Source: Gammaproteobacteria bacterium (GTDB lineage Bacteria; Pseudomonadota; Gammaproteobacteria; Burkholderiales; Nitrosomonadaceae). Taken from it: a stretch of 46,045 bases of DNA. Numbering within the stretch: the stretch's first letter is position 1; each line of letters begins with the position of its first letter. The position numbers and the translations under genes are program-made. Shown piece after piece: positions 35,122 to 46,045 of this stretch. The notes under the pieces are model-generated. The model was not told the origin of the DNA. It was given only the letters and a program-made list of their open reading frames with translations, and made no database searches. The DNA lies in assembly GCA_030431985.1 (NCBI GenBank), contig JAUIIB010000021.1, positions 1-46,045 of the forward strand, given 5' to 3'.

Positions 35122-36072
35122 TCAGTTTTCAAACAAAATCTTCAATGTGCCGCGTTTTTGAGCGTGGTCGAATGCCTCGATGCCTTGTTCCAGCCGGTAG
35201 CGGCCCTGAATCAGTGGTTCGACCTCGATCTGTCCAGTGGCAAGAACGGTCAGCGCTTTATCGAACGGGCCGCAACGCGATCCAATGACGGTGATTTCGT
35301 CGACCACCAGCGCCGAGGCGTTGATGTTTAAGTTGTCGGCATAAGTGCTTTTCAATACCAATGTACCCCGCGCCCGCAATGCTTGCCGCGCCAGTTCAAA
35401 TCCAGCCGGATTGCCGGTGCATTCAACCGCCAGATCGAAACTGCGCGCTGTGACCGTATCCGCCAATGTGGTAGTAATGCCCTGATGCTTTAAGATAGCC
35501 AGTTTCTCAGGATGCCGTCCGGCAACCAACAGTTCGCAGCCGGTCAGTGCCAGGGTTTGCGCGATCAGCAAACCGAGTTTACCGTCACCGACAACCAGTA
35601 CGTGATCGTTAGGGGTGATATGCACCTGTTGCTGAATTTCCAGCGCTGCAGCGACGGGTTCGGTAAATACTGCGGTGTCGGTGGGTAGTGCCTCCGGTAC
35701 AGGATGCAGATTGGCGATTGGCAGGGCTATATAGTCTGCAAAAACACCGTTATGGTTGACAATGCCGAGGACGGTACGATTTTCACAGTGCGTCGGTTGA
35801 TCGGTACGGCAGAAATGACAATCACCGCAGGCGACATTGATTTCGCCGACCACCCGTTTGCCGAGCAGTTCGTTGGGGCCTTTTTCGACAATACCGACAA
35901 ACTCATGACCTAACACGCCGCGGTAGGGGTAGTAGCCCCGCAATAATTCCAAATCGGTATTGCAAATTCCCGCCCGGATAACTTTAATCAACGCCTCACC
36001 CGGTGCGGGTTCGGGCTCGGGCAGGTTAGGACGAAACTGCAGTTGTTGATTTTCCAGCCAGATGCCTTTCAT
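35122..36072 (-). CDS. Zinc-dependent medium-chain alcohol dehydrogenase family protein
   Basis: A 316-residue MDR protein with the catalytic zinc Cys in AGICNTDLEL, the GHEFVGIV motif (His-Glu), the structural-zinc Cys cluster CGDCHFCRTDQPTHC and the cofactor-binding VVGDGKLGLLIAQTLAL. It is somewhat shorter than typical 340-residue members, lacking part of the C-terminal end. The substrate is unknown; threonine/sorbitol dehydrogenase-like relatives are the nearest in style. It converges with the KAP gene with a 12-base gap. Confidence 0.9.
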   Translation of the reverse strand: MKGIWLENQQLQFRPNLPEPEPAPGEALIKVIRAGICNTDLELLRGYYPYRGVLGHEFVGIVEKGPNELLGKRVVGEINVACGDCHFCRTDQPTHCENRTVLGIVNHNGVFADYIALPIANLHPVPEALPTDTAVFTEPVAAALEIQQQVHITPNDHVLVVGDGKLGLLIAQTLALTGCELLVAGRHPEKLAILKHQGITTTLADTVTARSFDLAVECTGNPAGFELARQALRARGTLVLKSTYADNLNINASALVVDEITVIGSRCGPFDKALTVLATGQIEVEPLIQGRYRLEQGIEAFDHAQKRGTLKILFEN

Positions 36073-36148
36073 ATTCAGTCGGTTATTGTCTTTCTAAGCT
36101 GGATGTTAATGCGATATTGGATTTCAGTAAAATTTTTCTTTGGGTGGT

Positions 36149-36176
36149 CTTGAAATTCTCAATGTTAGCCCTTATT
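36149..36176 (+). promoter_or_regulatory. RpoH (sigma-32)-like promoter of groESL
   Basis: CTTGAAA at 36149-36155, 13-base spacer, then CCCTTATT at 36169-36176, close to the sigma-32 consensus CTTGAAA-N(11-15)-CCCCATNT. It lies directly before the CIRCE element, so heat-shock sigma and HrcA repression would act together. The sigma assignment is by consensus only. Confidence 0.6.
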
Positions 36177-36180
36177 ATTG

Positions 36181-36207
36181 TTAGCACTCAATGTTAAGGA
36201 GTGCTAA
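36181..36207. promoter_or_regulatory. CIRCE operator (HrcA binding site)
   Basis: TTAGCACTC-N9-GAGTGCTAA is a perfect match to the CIRCE consensus, 146 bp upstream of groES. HrcA binds it and represses chaperonin genes in unstressed cells. A second dyad, CAATGTTA (36189-36196) with TAACATTG (36205-36212), overlaps it, and a further CAATGTTA copy is at 36160-36167. Confidence 0.95.
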
Positions 36208-36352
36208 CATTGTTTCTGGGCTGTAAAAACCAGGATTTTAGTGACTCGCAATTTCAATTTAGAACTGAATTTATAAGGGTGTCGTCTATCAATCGACTGA
36301 TACCGCGTCAAGGAAATTTACAGCGTTAAATTTTTAATAGGAGATAAAGAGC

Positions 36353-36649
36353 ATGAATATTCGTCCATTATTTGATCGTATTGTTGTTAAACGGCTGGAG
36401 GAAGAGCGTAAAACCGCTTCCGGCATTGTAATACCAGACAATGCCAATGCCGCCGAAAAACCAGATCAGGGCGAGGTTATTGCTGTTGGTACAGGTAAAG
36501 TAAATGACGATGGCAGTGTGCGTAAAATGGAAATTAAAAAGGGCGATAAAGTATTGTTCGGCAAGTATACCGGCCAGTCGTTCAAAATTGATGGTCAAGA
36601 GTTTATAGCGATGCGTGAAGAAGACATCATAGGTGTAATCGGAGGCTAA
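36353..36649 (+). CDS. groS: Co-chaperonin GroES
   Basis: A 98-residue GroES with [20 protein letters not shown], the mobile loop [19 protein letters not shown] and the roof region. The seven-subunit ring caps GroEL. GGAGA precedes the ATG. It is the first gene of a bicistronic operon with groEL (67-bp gap), under the CIRCE/RpoH-like control region. Confidence 0.98.
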   Translation: MNIRPLFDRIVVKRLEEERKTASGIVIPDNANAAEKPDQGEVIAVGTGKVNDDGSVRKMEIKKGDKVLFGKYTGQSFKIDGQEFIAMREEDIIGVIGG

Positions 36650-36695
36650 TTCCGGTTATATGAATCGTTTAGCTTGTACAGGTAATAATCTTTAA

Positions 36696-38375
<1,680 letters not shown>

Positions 38376-38423
38376 TTGATATCCTATACGCGTCAACTGC
38401 GTATAACATACTGATTTATCTAA

Positions 38424-38456
38424 AGCAGCAGCTCTTTCGGGAGTTGTTGCTTTTTT
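38424..38456 (+). terminator. Rho-independent terminator after groEL
   Basis: An 11-bp stem, AGCAGCAGCTC (38424-38434) with GAGTTGTTGCT (38441-38451) including G-U pairs, closes a 6-base loop and is followed by TTTTTT. It ends the groESL transcript. Confidence 0.85.
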
Positions 38457-38555
38457 CAGTTATGGTTGCTTTCGTTAAGGCATCTTGTAATTATCTGGTC
38501 AATCATCGCTCTAATTCTTTATTTGTAACGATCAAGACATGGTACAGTCCTTGAT

Positions 38556-39302
38556 ATGAGTCAATACAGTGATTATGTCCCGCCAATTGATCTGTTGCGA
38601 AATCGGGTTATTTTGGTAACCGGCGCTGGTCAGGGATTGGGGCGGGCAGCAGCAATAGCTTATGCAAAACATGGTGCGACAGTTATTCTTCATGGCAGAA
38701 CAGTTAAAAAGCTCGAGCGCGTTTACGACGAAATAGATGCATTAGGTGCAGCACAACCGGTTATTTATCCACTTGATCTGGAAAAGGCCCAGGAGGGCGA
38801 TTACAATCAGTTTGTACAGGCGATAGCGGACCAGCTTGGGCGTCTGGACGGAATTTTACATAACGCCGCTTTTCTATACGGGCCGAGCCCGATGGAGTAT
38901 CAAACGCTCAAACAATGGCAGTCATTGCTGCAAGTTAATCTCATGGCGCCGTTCGCGTTGACAAAAGCATGTCTTCCGCTATTAAAGGCGGCGCCGGATG
39001 CCGGCATTATTATGACTTCGAGTACCCAAGGCCATCATCCTGCGGCATATTGGGGTGGTTTTTCGGTCGCCAAGGCAGGAATTGAAGCGTTGGTTAAGAT
39101 ACAATCGGATGAGTGGAGTGCACTGCCAGCTTTACGTATCAATGCGCTTATTCCAGGTGTTGTCAATACGCCACAACGCGCAGCGACACATCCTGGGGAG
39201 GCTAAAGAGAATTTACGTCAACCTGATGATTTAATGCCGGTTTACTTGTTTCTCATGGGTATGGACAGTAAGCAGGTGAGAGGACAGGTTATTTATTGTT
39301 AA
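38556..39302 (+). CDS. YciK-like short-chain dehydrogenase/reductase
   Basis: A 248-residue SDR with the cofactor motif VTGAGQGLGRAAAIA, the structural HNAA, and ILITSS-type IIMTSSTQ carrying the catalytic Ser. The usual catalytic Tyr-x3-Lys is replaced: AYWGGFSVAK has Phe four residues before Lys, with a Tyr four residues earlier still. Canonical catalysis therefore may not occur, or this Tyr is displaced. Overall it resembles the YciK subfamily, and the substrate is unknown. It lies between the groEL terminator and tRNA-Leu. Confidence 0.85.
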   Translation: MSQYSDYVPPIDLLRNRVILVTGAGQGLGRAAAIAYAKHGATVILHGRTVKKLERVYDEIDALGAAQPVIYPLDLEKAQEGDYNQFVQAIADQLGRLDGILHNAAFLYGPSPMEYQTLKQWQSLLQVNLMAPFALTKACLPLLKAAPDAGIIMTSSTQGHHPAAYWGGFSVAKAGIEALVKIQSDEWSALPALRINALIPGVVNTPQRAATHPGEAKENLRQPDDLMPVYLFLMGMDSKQVRGQVIYC

Positions 39303-39397
39303 ACGTGGCATTATGTGCTCGTCGGGAAATAAACAGGTATAATCATTGAGTTATATAGCGTGTTAACGAGTCAACGTAAAGTGTGTGCGAAATTATA

Positions 39398-39482
<85 letters not shown>

Positions 39483-39612
39483 TTAAATATGGAGTAAATC
39501 GGTATGCGCGCATGCCGGAAGCTGCAAAACGTAAATACTTATTATCTGATTACACTTTAGCGGGTACGTCTACACGTTCGTTTTTTATGTTGTTAATCAA
39601 TCAGGAATTTTA

Positions 39613-40926
39613 ATGGAAACAAATGTAGAAAATATCGGGGCGTTAGTGCGTCGTATCGATATATCCATTTCACAAAATAAGATACAGGAAGAAGTTAACA
39701 AACGGTTGAAGAAGCTCGCAAAAACGGTTAAGTTGCATGGTTTCCGTCCAGGTAAAGTTCCTTTAAAACTGGTGTCGCAGCGGTATGGTTCGGGAGTAGA
39801 GCAAGAGGTTATTGGTGATGCGCTCAGTGAAGAATTTATTGAGGTGGTTAAGGAGCACAACTTACGGGTAGTGGGTTATCCGCGCTATGAAGCCAAGCCG
39901 GATAACAATGATTCCAATGATTCCGAGCAGATTGTGTTCAGTGCACAGTTTGAGGTTTATCCAGAAATTGCTCTTGGTGATTTGAGTCAGCAGACTATTG
40001 AGAGACCAATGACCCAGGTAAATGACGAAGATGTCGATAAGACGGTCGATATGATACGTAAGCAAAAAATCCAGCATCAAATTGTGGAACGTCCGGTAGA
40101 GAAAGGAGATCGCGTCAAATTGGATTTTCATGGCAAATTGGAGGGCGACGACTTTCCGGGCGGTAAGGGCGAGGACGTTTACCTGACTGTAGGGGAAGGA
40201 CAATTCATTAAGGATTTTGAGGAATCGTTGGTTGGAATGACTGCGGGCGAGGACAAGTCTTTTGATGTGGTGTTTCCTGATGATTATCACAACAAAGAAC
40301 TTGCTGGAAAACCAATTACTTTTGAAGTCAAGCTCAAGTCCGTCGAATTGCCCGTATTGCCGGAAGTAGATGAGGCCTTTGCAAAGGAACTTGGTATTGA
40401 AGATGGTGATCTCGAAAAAATGCGGGAGGGAATTCGTCAGGATCTGGATCGTGAGGTGCTGAAACGGATTAATTCGAAACTCAAGGAACAGGCGATGAAT
40501 TGCTTGATGGAGACCACGCCGATTGATGCACCTCAAGTCTTGGTGGATAAAGAAATTGAACGCATGATAGAAAACATGCAGAAAGATTTTATATCACGTG
40601 GTATGGATGCCGGCAAGATGCCGCTGAAGCCAGAAATGTTCAAGGATAAAGCTGAGCATCGTATAAAACTTGGACTCATTGTGTCAAAGTTGTTAGATGT
40701 ACATCAATTAAAAGTTACACCGGACCAGGTACGCAAGGTGATTGAAGATAATGCCCAGAATTACGATAACCCGGAAGAAGTTGTGAAATGGCACTATGCA
40801 TCCAAGGAACGCTTGCAAGAAGCCGAATCCATTGCTATGGAAGAGAATGTCGTGCAGTGGGTGCTGAACCAGGTTAGTGTGGTTGAAAAACAGGTAACAT
40901 TTGATGAACTGATGGGGATAACCTGA
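39613..40926 (+). CDS. tig: Trigger factor
   Basis: A 437-residue protein with an N-terminal ribosome-binding domain containing [12 protein letters not shown] (the FRxGxxP signature), an FKBP-type prolyl isomerase domain ([18 protein letters not shown], ~150-245) and a long helical C-terminal chaperone domain. It binds at the ribosome exit tunnel and protects nascent chains. AGGAATTTTA precedes the ATG. The clpP start follows one base after its stop. Confidence 0.97.
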   Translation: METNVENIGALVRRIDISISQNKIQEEVNKRLKKLAKTVKLHGFRPGKVPLKLVSQRYGSGVEQEVIGDALSEEFIEVVKEHNLRVVGYPRYEAKPDNNDSNDSEQIVFSAQFEVYPEIALGDLSQQTIERPMTQVNDEDVDKTVDMIRKQKIQHQIVERPVEKGDRVKLDFHGKLEGDDFPGGKGEDVYLTVGEGQFIKDFEESLVGMTAGEDKSFDVVFPDDYHNKELAGKPITFEVKLKSVELPVLPEVDEAFAKELGIEDGDLEKMREGIRQDLDREVLKRINSKLKEQAMNCLMETTPIDAPQVLVDKEIERMIENMQKDFISRGMDAGKMPLKPEMFKDKAEHRIKLGLIVSKLLDVHQLKVTPDQVRKVIEDNAQNYDNPEEVVKWHYASKERLQEAESIAMEENVVQWVLNQVSVVEKQVTFDELMGIT

Positions 40927-40927
40927 T

Positions 40928-41569
40928 ATGAGGGAAACACTTGAACGGCAGCAGATTATGGAACCGAGAAACTTAGGTCTGATTCCAATGGTCATAGAGA
41001 CCAGTGGACGAGGAGAACGGGCGTATGATATCTATTCGCGTTTATTAAAAGAGCGTGTTGTTTTTCTTGTCGGTCCTGTTAATGAGACAACTGCAAACCT
41101 GGTTGTAGCACAACTGCTGTTTCTTGAATCCGAGAATGCCGATAAGGATATTTATTTGTATATCAACTCACCCGGCGGTATGGTTTCTGCGGGACTTGCT
41201 ATTTACGATACAATGCAATACATTAAACCTGATATTAGTACGTTATGTATCGGCCAGGCAGCTAGCATGGGTGCCTTATTATTGACCGCTGGTGCTAAAG
41301 ACAAACGATATTGCTTGCCGAATTCACGTGTTATGATTCATCAGCCTTTGGGTGGATTTCAGGGGCAAGCGTCCGATATAGAAATCCATGCTAAAGAAAT
41401 TTTATATTTAAAGTCGCGCTTAAATGAAATCATGGCTAAACATACCGGCCAGCCCGTCGCTGAAATAGAAAAAGATACTGATCGCGACAATTTCTTAAGT
41501 GCGGATGAAGCGGTAAGTTACGGATTGGTGGATGCGGTGTTATCGCATCGAGCTGGAACAACAGACTAA
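40928..41569 (+). CDS. clpP: ATP-dependent Clp protease proteolytic subunit ClpP
   Basis: A 213-residue serine protease with [16 protein letters not shown] (nucleophile Ser) and [20 protein letters not shown] (catalytic His), and the Asp in the C-terminal part. It forms a 14-mer barrel fed by ClpX or ClpA. Its start follows the tig stop by one base, so the two are translationally coupled. N-terminal propeptide-like residues precede LGLIPMVIE. Confidence 0.98.
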   Translation: MRETLERQQIMEPRNLGLIPMVIETSGRGERAYDIYSRLLKERVVFLVGPVNETTANLVVAQLLFLESENADKDIYLYINSPGGMVSAGLAIYDTMQYIKPDISTLCIGQAASMGALLLTAGAKDKRYCLPNSRVMIHQPLGGFQGQASDIEIHAKEILYLKSRLNEIMAKHTGQPVAEIEKDTDRDNFLSADEAVSYGLVDAVLSHRAGTTD

Positions 41570-41665
41570 GACAACTTTTAAGTGTTGAATGATTTTGTAT
41601 AACAAGATATTTACAGCATACTTTAATTCTTGCCATCAGCTTGGTGATATCGGGATATAGATTAT

Positions 41666-42946
41666 ATGCCAGACAAAACTTCAAATAGTGAAAAACTGCT
41701 TTACTGTTCTTTTTGCGGGAAAAGTCAGCATGAAGTGCGAAAATTGATTGCAGGTCCGTCAGTTTTTATTTGTGATGAATGTATAGAGCTGTGTAATGAC
41801 ATCATTCGTGAGGAAATGCAGGGTGATGAAGCAACTAAACTTGTCAAATCGAGCTTGCCAGTTCCACACGAAATACATCAGACCTTGAATCAATATGTTA
41901 TTGGGCAGGAATCTGCGAAAAAGATTTTATCGGTTGCTGTCTATAATCACTACAAACGTCTTAAGAGTCTGACGAAAGCGGCTGAAGGTGATGATGTTGA
42001 ATTATCCAAAAGCAATATTCTACTGATTGGTCCTACGGGTTCGGGCAAAACGTTGTTGGCACAAACCCTGGCACGTTTACTTGATGTGCCGTTTATTATG
42101 GCGGATGCTACCGCACTGACAGAAGCAGGCTATGTCGGTGAAGATGTTGAAAACATTATTCAGAAGTTGCTGCAAAAATGTAACTACGACGCTGAAAAAG
42201 CACAGCGGGGAATTGTTTATATTGATGAAATTGATAAGATTTCGCGCAAATCGGATAATCCTTCAATTACCCGCGATGTTTCCGGAGAAGGTGTTCAGCA
42301 AGCGTTATTAAAGCTGATTGAAGGTACGACAGCGATGGTTCCACCGCAAGGTGGGCGCAAACACCCAAATCAGGAATTTGTTCAAGTTGATACGACTAAT
42401 ATTTTGTTTATCTGCGGTGGGGCTTTTGATGGCCTTGATAAGGTGATTCGTGCGCGCTCAGAAAAAAGTGGTATCGGATTTGGCGCTGATGTCAGAAGTA
42501 AAAGCCAGAAAGATATCAGTAAAGTATTGCAGGATGTTGAGCCAGAGGATTTAGTGAAATATGGACTAATACCGGAGTTTGTTGGACGTTTGCCGGTCGT
42601 AGCTACACTGGATGAATTGAATGAAGATGCATTGGTTCAGATTTTGACGGAACCCAAAAACGCGCTGGTTAAACAATACTGGAAAATGTTTAACATGGAG
42701 GGTGGAGTTGATCTGGAATTCCGAGAAGCAGTATTAAAAGCCATCGCCCAAAAGGCGCTGTCAAGAAAAACGGGCGCGCGCGGTTTGCGTTCTATATTGG
42801 AAGATATCCTACTCGACATTATGTATGATTTGCCCTCACTCGAAAATGTGACAAAGGTTGTGATTGATTACAATGCCGCAAATGAGGATATTAAGCCGAT
42901 TTTGATTTATTCTGAGCAGCAGAAGGTAGCAAAAACATCCAGTTAA
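41666..42946 (+). CDS. clpX: ATP-dependent Clp protease ATP-binding subunit ClpX
   Basis: A 426-residue AAA+ unfoldase with an N-terminal zinc domain ([12 protein letters not shown] and [10 protein letters not shown]), Walker [19 protein letters not shown], Walker [13 protein letters not shown] and the IGF-type loop region GFGADV. It delivers tagged or damaged proteins to ClpP. It is 96 bp after clpP, the standard clpP-clpX order. Confidence 0.98.
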   Translation: MPDKTSNSEKLLYCSFCGKSQHEVRKLIAGPSVFICDECIELCNDIIREEMQGDEATKLVKSSLPVPHEIHQTLNQYVIGQESAKKILSVAVYNHYKRLKSLTKAAEGDDVELSKSNILLIGPTGSGKTLLAQTLARLLDVPFIMADATALTEAGYVGEDVENIIQKLLQKCNYDAEKAQRGIVYIDEIDKISRKSDNPSITRDVSGEGVQQALLKLIEGTTAMVPPQGGRKHPNQEFVQVDTTNILFICGGAFDGLDKVIRARSEKSGIGFGADVRSKSQKDISKVLQDVEPEDLVKYGLIPEFVGRLPVVATLDELNEDALVQILTEPKNALVKQYWKMFNMEGGVDLEFREAVLKAIAQKALSRKTGARGLRSILEDILLDIMYDLPSLENVTKVVIDYNAANEDIKPILIYSEQQKVAKTSS

Positions 42947-42957
42947 TTAATGTGTTG

Positions 42958-42996
42958 CTGGGTAATCGAGTTGTTTTTTTATTGTATTTTACCCAG
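42958..42996. other. Inverted repeat downstream of clpX
   Basis: CTGGGTAA (42958-42965) and TTACCCAG (42989-42996) are perfect inverted repeats enclosing a T-rich 23-base loop, starting 11 bases after the clpX stop. It could stabilise or end the clpPX transcript, but the T run lies in the loop, not after the stem. Confidence 0.35.
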
Positions 42997-43163
42997 TGTG
43001 ACGTGTCTTTTTTCCAGTCTTATAGCTCCATTTTCCATCAATATCGATTCAACACTGCTGTAGTTCTCAGTGGATCGGTTTAATACCCAAAATGATAAAA
43101 CGAACAGAAAAAAACGTCTGTTTCTTTTATTCAGTCCACTGAACTATGATACTGTATATTTGA

Positions 43164-43189
43164 CTTGAGATTTTGATGAGTGACCATAT
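43164..43189 (+). promoter_or_regulatory. lon: Candidate RpoH-like promoter of lon
   Basis: CTTGAGA (43164-43170), an 11-base spacer and GACCATAT (43182-43189) approximate the sigma-32 consensus 55 bp upstream of lon. Lon is usually heat-inducible. The remainder of the 297-bp gap 42947-43243 shows no gene. Confidence 0.4.
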
Positions 43190-43243
43190 AGATATAGTTA
43201 TTATTGGTGAGCTTGATAATCAAATTTAATAAATCGAGAAGAT

Positions 43244-45658
43244 ATGACTTCCTTAATTGAAGATTCCGAACAATTAGTACTGCCATTGTTGCCATTACGG
43301 GATGTGGTTGTATTTCCACATATGGTGATTCCATTGTTTGTAGGGCGACAAAAGTCGATAAAAGCGCTTGAGCTTGCTATGGAATCAAATAAAAATATTT
43401 TGCTGGTGGCGCAAAGGGTGGCATCGAAAGATGAACCGGCGCCTGAGGATATGTACGATGTTTGCAGTGTTGCAAACATCCTGCAGATGCTCAAATTGCC
43501 GGATGGTACCGTCAAAGTCCTGGTTGAAGGCAATCATCGTGCGCGCATACAGGAATTCGTTGATTCAGAAAGTCATTTTGATGGAAAAGCTGTAAAGATT
43601 GATCAGGAGCAGGAAGATAATCCGGAAGCGGAGGCGATGCGGCGTGCTTTGATGACACAGTTTGATCAGTATGTGAAACTGAATAAAAAAATCCCGCCAG
43701 AAATCATTACTTCACTTGGAGGAATTGACGAAGCCGGGCGGCTTGCAGATACGATTGCCGCTTATCTGCCTTTAAAGCTCGAACAGAAGCAAGAGGTGTT
43801 AGAAATATTTGATGTGATAAAACGGCTTGAGCATTTGCTCGGATTGCTGGAAAGTGAACTGGATATACTCCAGGTTGAGAAGCGTATACGTGGCCGGGTT
43901 AAACGTCAGATGGAAAAAAGCCAGCGCGACTACTATCTTAACGAGCAGGTAAAAGCCATTCAGAAAGAACTCGGAGAGGGGGAGGATGGTGTAGATCTAG
44001 AGGAGATAGAGCGGAAAATAAAAACGGCGAATATGCCTAACGAGGCACGTGAGAAAGCTGAATCCGAGCTCAAAAAATTGCGGTTGATGTCTCCCATGTC
44101 AGCAGAGGCGACTGTAGTGCGTAATTATATCGATGTACTGGTTGGTCTACCATGGAGAAAAAGAAGCAAAATCAGTAAGGATCTTAGTGTTGCGGAGACC
44201 GTGCTCAATGAAGATCATTATGGGCTTGAAAAGGTAAAAGAAAGAATTGTTGAATATTTAGCCGTACAGCAGCGTGTTGATAAGATGAAAGGGCCGATAC
44301 TTTGTTTAGTAGGTCCACCCGGTGTGGGTAAGACGTCACTGGGCCAGTCTATTGCCAGAGCGGTGAATAGGCAATTCGTAAGAATGGCATTGGGTGGTGT
44401 TCGGGATGAGGCTGAGATTCGTGGGCACCGTAAAACCTATATAGGATCGATGCCAGGAAAGATTTTGTATAACATGTCTAAGGTTGGGGTCAAAAACCCA
44501 CTGTTTTTACTGGATGAAGTGGATAAAATGGGAATGGATTTTCGCGGTGATCCAGCCTCAGCGCTATTGGAGGTGCTCGATCCAGAACAGAATCATACAT
44601 TTGTCGATCACTATGTAGAAGTTGAATATGATTTATCAGATGTTATGTTTGTGGCAACGGCCAACTCATTGAATATTCCACCGGCGTTACTTGACCGTCT
44701 GGAGGTAATTCAGTTATCCGGTTATACCGAAGACGAAAAGTTGAATATTGCTTCGAAATATTTATTACCCAAGCAGTTAAAGAATCATGGGTTGAAGAAA
44801 AGTGAAATGACGGTTTCAGAAACAGCATTGCGTGATACTGTGCGCTATCACACGCGTGAATCCGGGGTTCGTTCTCTGGAACGTGAAGTTTCCAAAATGT
44901 GTAGAAAGGCGGTAAAAACACTACTTGTGAGTAAGGAGAAAGGAAAAGTATCGGTATCATCGCGCAATCTGGATAAATATTTGGGGGTGCGACGTTTTTC
45001 ATACGGTGTAGCCGAAAAAGACAATCAAATCGGGCAGGTGACGGGATTGGCCTGGACCGAAGTGGGTGGTGAATTGCTGACCATAGAGGCCGCGGTTTTG
45101 CCCGGAAAAGGCAAAACGATAACTACCGGTAAGCTTGGAGATGTTATGCAGGAATCAATACAGGCAGCGCTATCAGTAGTGCGGAGTCGGTCGCATTTAT
45201 TGGGAATACCGGAAGATTTCTATCAGAAAAAAGATATACATATTCATCTGCCTGAAGGTGCAACACCAAAGGATGGACCGAGTGCGGGTATTGGCATTTG
45301 TGTGGCGATGGTTTCTGTTTTGACCGATATTGCCGTTAAATCCGATGTGGCTATGACTGGCGAGATTACGTTGCGCGGAGAAGTGTTACCGATTGGCGGG
45401 CTTAAAGAAAAGCTGCTTGCTGCACATCGTGGTGGTATTAAAAAAGTAATTATCCCTGAAAAGAATGTTAAAGATCTTGTAGATATACCTGAGAATATCA
45501 AAAGTGATTTAGTTATCAAACCAGTAAAGTGGATTGATCAAGTGCTGGATATTGCGCTTGAACATAAACCACAATCTGTGCCGTCAACAATTTCCGCTTC
45601 GGCTGCTTCGATGCAATCCAGTGAAAATAAAATGACGGAGCGTGTTATAAAACATTGA
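43244..45658 (+). CDS. lon: Lon ATP-dependent protease
   Basis: An 804-residue LonA with the N-terminal substrate-recognition domain (~8-205), a coiled helical region, the AAA+ domain with Walker A LVGPPGVGKTSLGQSIA and Walker B NPLFLLDEVDKM, and the C-terminal protease domain with the Ser-Lys dyad (Ser in PKDGPSAGIG; Lys in GGIKKVIIPEKN). It degrades misfolded and regulatory proteins. GAGAAG precedes the ATG. A Ser/Ala-rich C-terminal tail extends past the domain. Confidence 0.98.
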   Translation: MTSLIEDSEQLVLPLLPLRDVVVFPHMVIPLFVGRQKSIKALELAMESNKNILLVAQRVASKDEPAPEDMYDVCSVANILQMLKLPDGTVKVLVEGNHRARIQEFVDSESHFDGKAVKIDQEQEDNPEAEAMRRALMTQFDQYVKLNKKIPPEIITSLGGIDEAGRLADTIAAYLPLKLEQKQEVLEIFDVIKRLEHLLGLLESELDILQVEKRIRGRVKRQMEKSQRDYYLNEQVKAIQKELGEGEDGVDLEEIERKIKTANMPNEAREKAESELKKLRLMSPMSAEATVVRNYIDVLVGLPWRKRSKISKDLSVAETVLNEDHYGLEKVKERIVEYLAVQQRVDKMKGPILCLVGPPGVGKTSLGQSIARAVNRQFVRMALGGVRDEAEIRGHRKTYIGSMPGKILYNMSKVGVKNPLFLLDEVDKMGMDFRGDPASALLEVLDPEQNHTFVDHYVEVEYDLSDVMFVATANSLNIPPALLDRLEVIQLSGYTEDEKLNIASKYLLPKQLKNHGLKKSEMTVSETALRDTVRYHTRESGVRSLEREVSKMCRKAVKTLLVSKEKGKVSVSSRNLDKYLGVRRFSYGVAEKDNQIGQVTGLAWTEVGGELLTIEAAVLPGKGKTITTGKLGDVMQESIQAALSVVRSRSHLLGIPEDFYQKKDIHIHLPEGATPKDGPSAGIGICVAMVSVLTDIAVKSDVAMTGEITLRGEVLPIGGLKEKLLAAHRGGIKKVIIPEKNVKDLVDIPENIKSDLVIKPVKWIDQVLDIALEHKPQSVPSTISASAASMQSSENKMTERVIKH

Positions 45659-45795
45659 GTATTCTTCTGGTATGCATATTATGAATACATGACAGAGTAC
45701 TACATTTTAATTTGGTATGTTGACCGATGTATTACACCAACATGAATCTAAATACCTTGAGTTGTAAAAGCTCTTCATTATAATTTCGATAAAAT

Positions 45796-45820
45796 GAGAG
45801 TGTAAAGTTTTCTGTGTAAC
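45796..45820. repeat. Possible terminal inverted repeat of the IS256-type element
   Basis: TGAGAGTGTAAAGTTTTCTG lies 8-33 bases downstream of the transposase stop, where the element's end should be, and resembles the TGTAAA/TGTGTAA-rich ends of IS256-family elements. The other end is outside the window, so it cannot be matched here. Confidence 0.3.
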
Positions 45821-45828
45821 TGTCTGAG

Positions 45829-46045
45829 TTAAGTGTAGTCTTTCAAACGGTCTTCGAATTCGATTGTAAATCTATTCAGCGCCTGTTTCCAGTTATGGAT
45901 TGGCATAGTCCATTTAAGTGAAGCAGCCTGAATTGCGAGATAGATGACTTTTTTTGCGGAATCATCAGTTGGAAACAGTTTACGTTTTTTGACAGCTTTG
46001 CGAATCACGCTGTTAAGCGATTCAATGGCGTTGGTTGTGTAGATT
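45829..46045 (-). CDS. IS256-family transposase, C-terminal part (cut by window edge)
   Basis: The last 71 codons plus stop are inside the window. They read like an IS256-family mutator-type transposase end: IYTTNAIESLNSVIRKAVKK (the TTNAIE motif includes the catalytic Glu), RKLFPTDDSAKK, and a C-terminal Trp-rich stretch ending FEDRLKDY. It lies 170 bp downstream of lon, where Betaproteobacteria often have hup. The rest lies beyond 46045. Confidence 0.88.
   Translation of the reverse strand, partial: IYTTNAIESLNSVIRKAVKKRKLFPTDDSAKKVIYLAIQAASLKWTMPIHNWKQALNRFTIEFEDRLKDYT

Overview
The window looks like chromosome from a betaproteobacterium, most likely a Nitrosomonas-like member of the Nitrosomonadaceae. 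The basis is gene content and order (rpsO-pnp, groES-groEL, tRNA-Leu-tig-clpP-clpX-lon, a DUF502 protein, a DUF2909 protein), moderate GC and the style of the encoded proteins. No marker gene such as amo or hao is present, so the genus is an inference.

Positions 1-7300 hold a mobile segment read on the minus strand: a P4-type tyrosine integrase, a small unknown protein, an AlpA-type regulator, a RepB-like primase fused to a P-loop ATPase, a small unknown protein and a terminase small-subunit-like protein, followed by umuD and the first codons of umuC. No capsid, tail, portal or large terminase gene is visible. This resembles a phage satellite of the PICI/P4 kind. Iterated short motifs sit upstream of the integrase and alpA. 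A decayed coding remnant and a possible tRNA-end attachment relic lie on the right flank.

Positions 7648-15257 hold the most unusual cluster. A minus-strand operon encodes (in transcription order) a 748-residue protein made of two CDGSH iron-sulfur motifs, a Rieske domain and a thiamine-diphosphate enzyme; a 515-residue protein with the same CDGSH pair fused to a glutamate-synthase-type FMN/3Fe-4S domain; and an Old Yellow Enzyme. A LysR regulator is divergent from it, and an ADP-ribosylglycohydrolase-family protein follows. I infer a redox module, substrate unknown.

Positions 15345-32657 are mostly housekeeping or single-gene units: DUF502, dynamin-like GTPase, rpsO, pnp, ychJ-like, ppk2, HI0933-type flavoprotein, DUF2909, MscS-like channel, dtd with an overlapping secreted Cys-rich protein, a secreted coiled-coil protein, a hydroxyacid dehydrogenase-GNAT fusion, a 27-residue membrane peptide, sbcB, ilvA and bioA.

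Positions 32836-45658 hold a KAP-family NTPase, a zinc alcohol dehydrogenase and then a protein-quality-control stretch: groES-groEL behind a perfect CIRCE element and an RpoH-like promoter, an SDR protein, tRNA-Leu(TAG), tig, clpP, clpX and lon. The window ends in the C-terminal part of an IS256-family transposase just downstream of lon.
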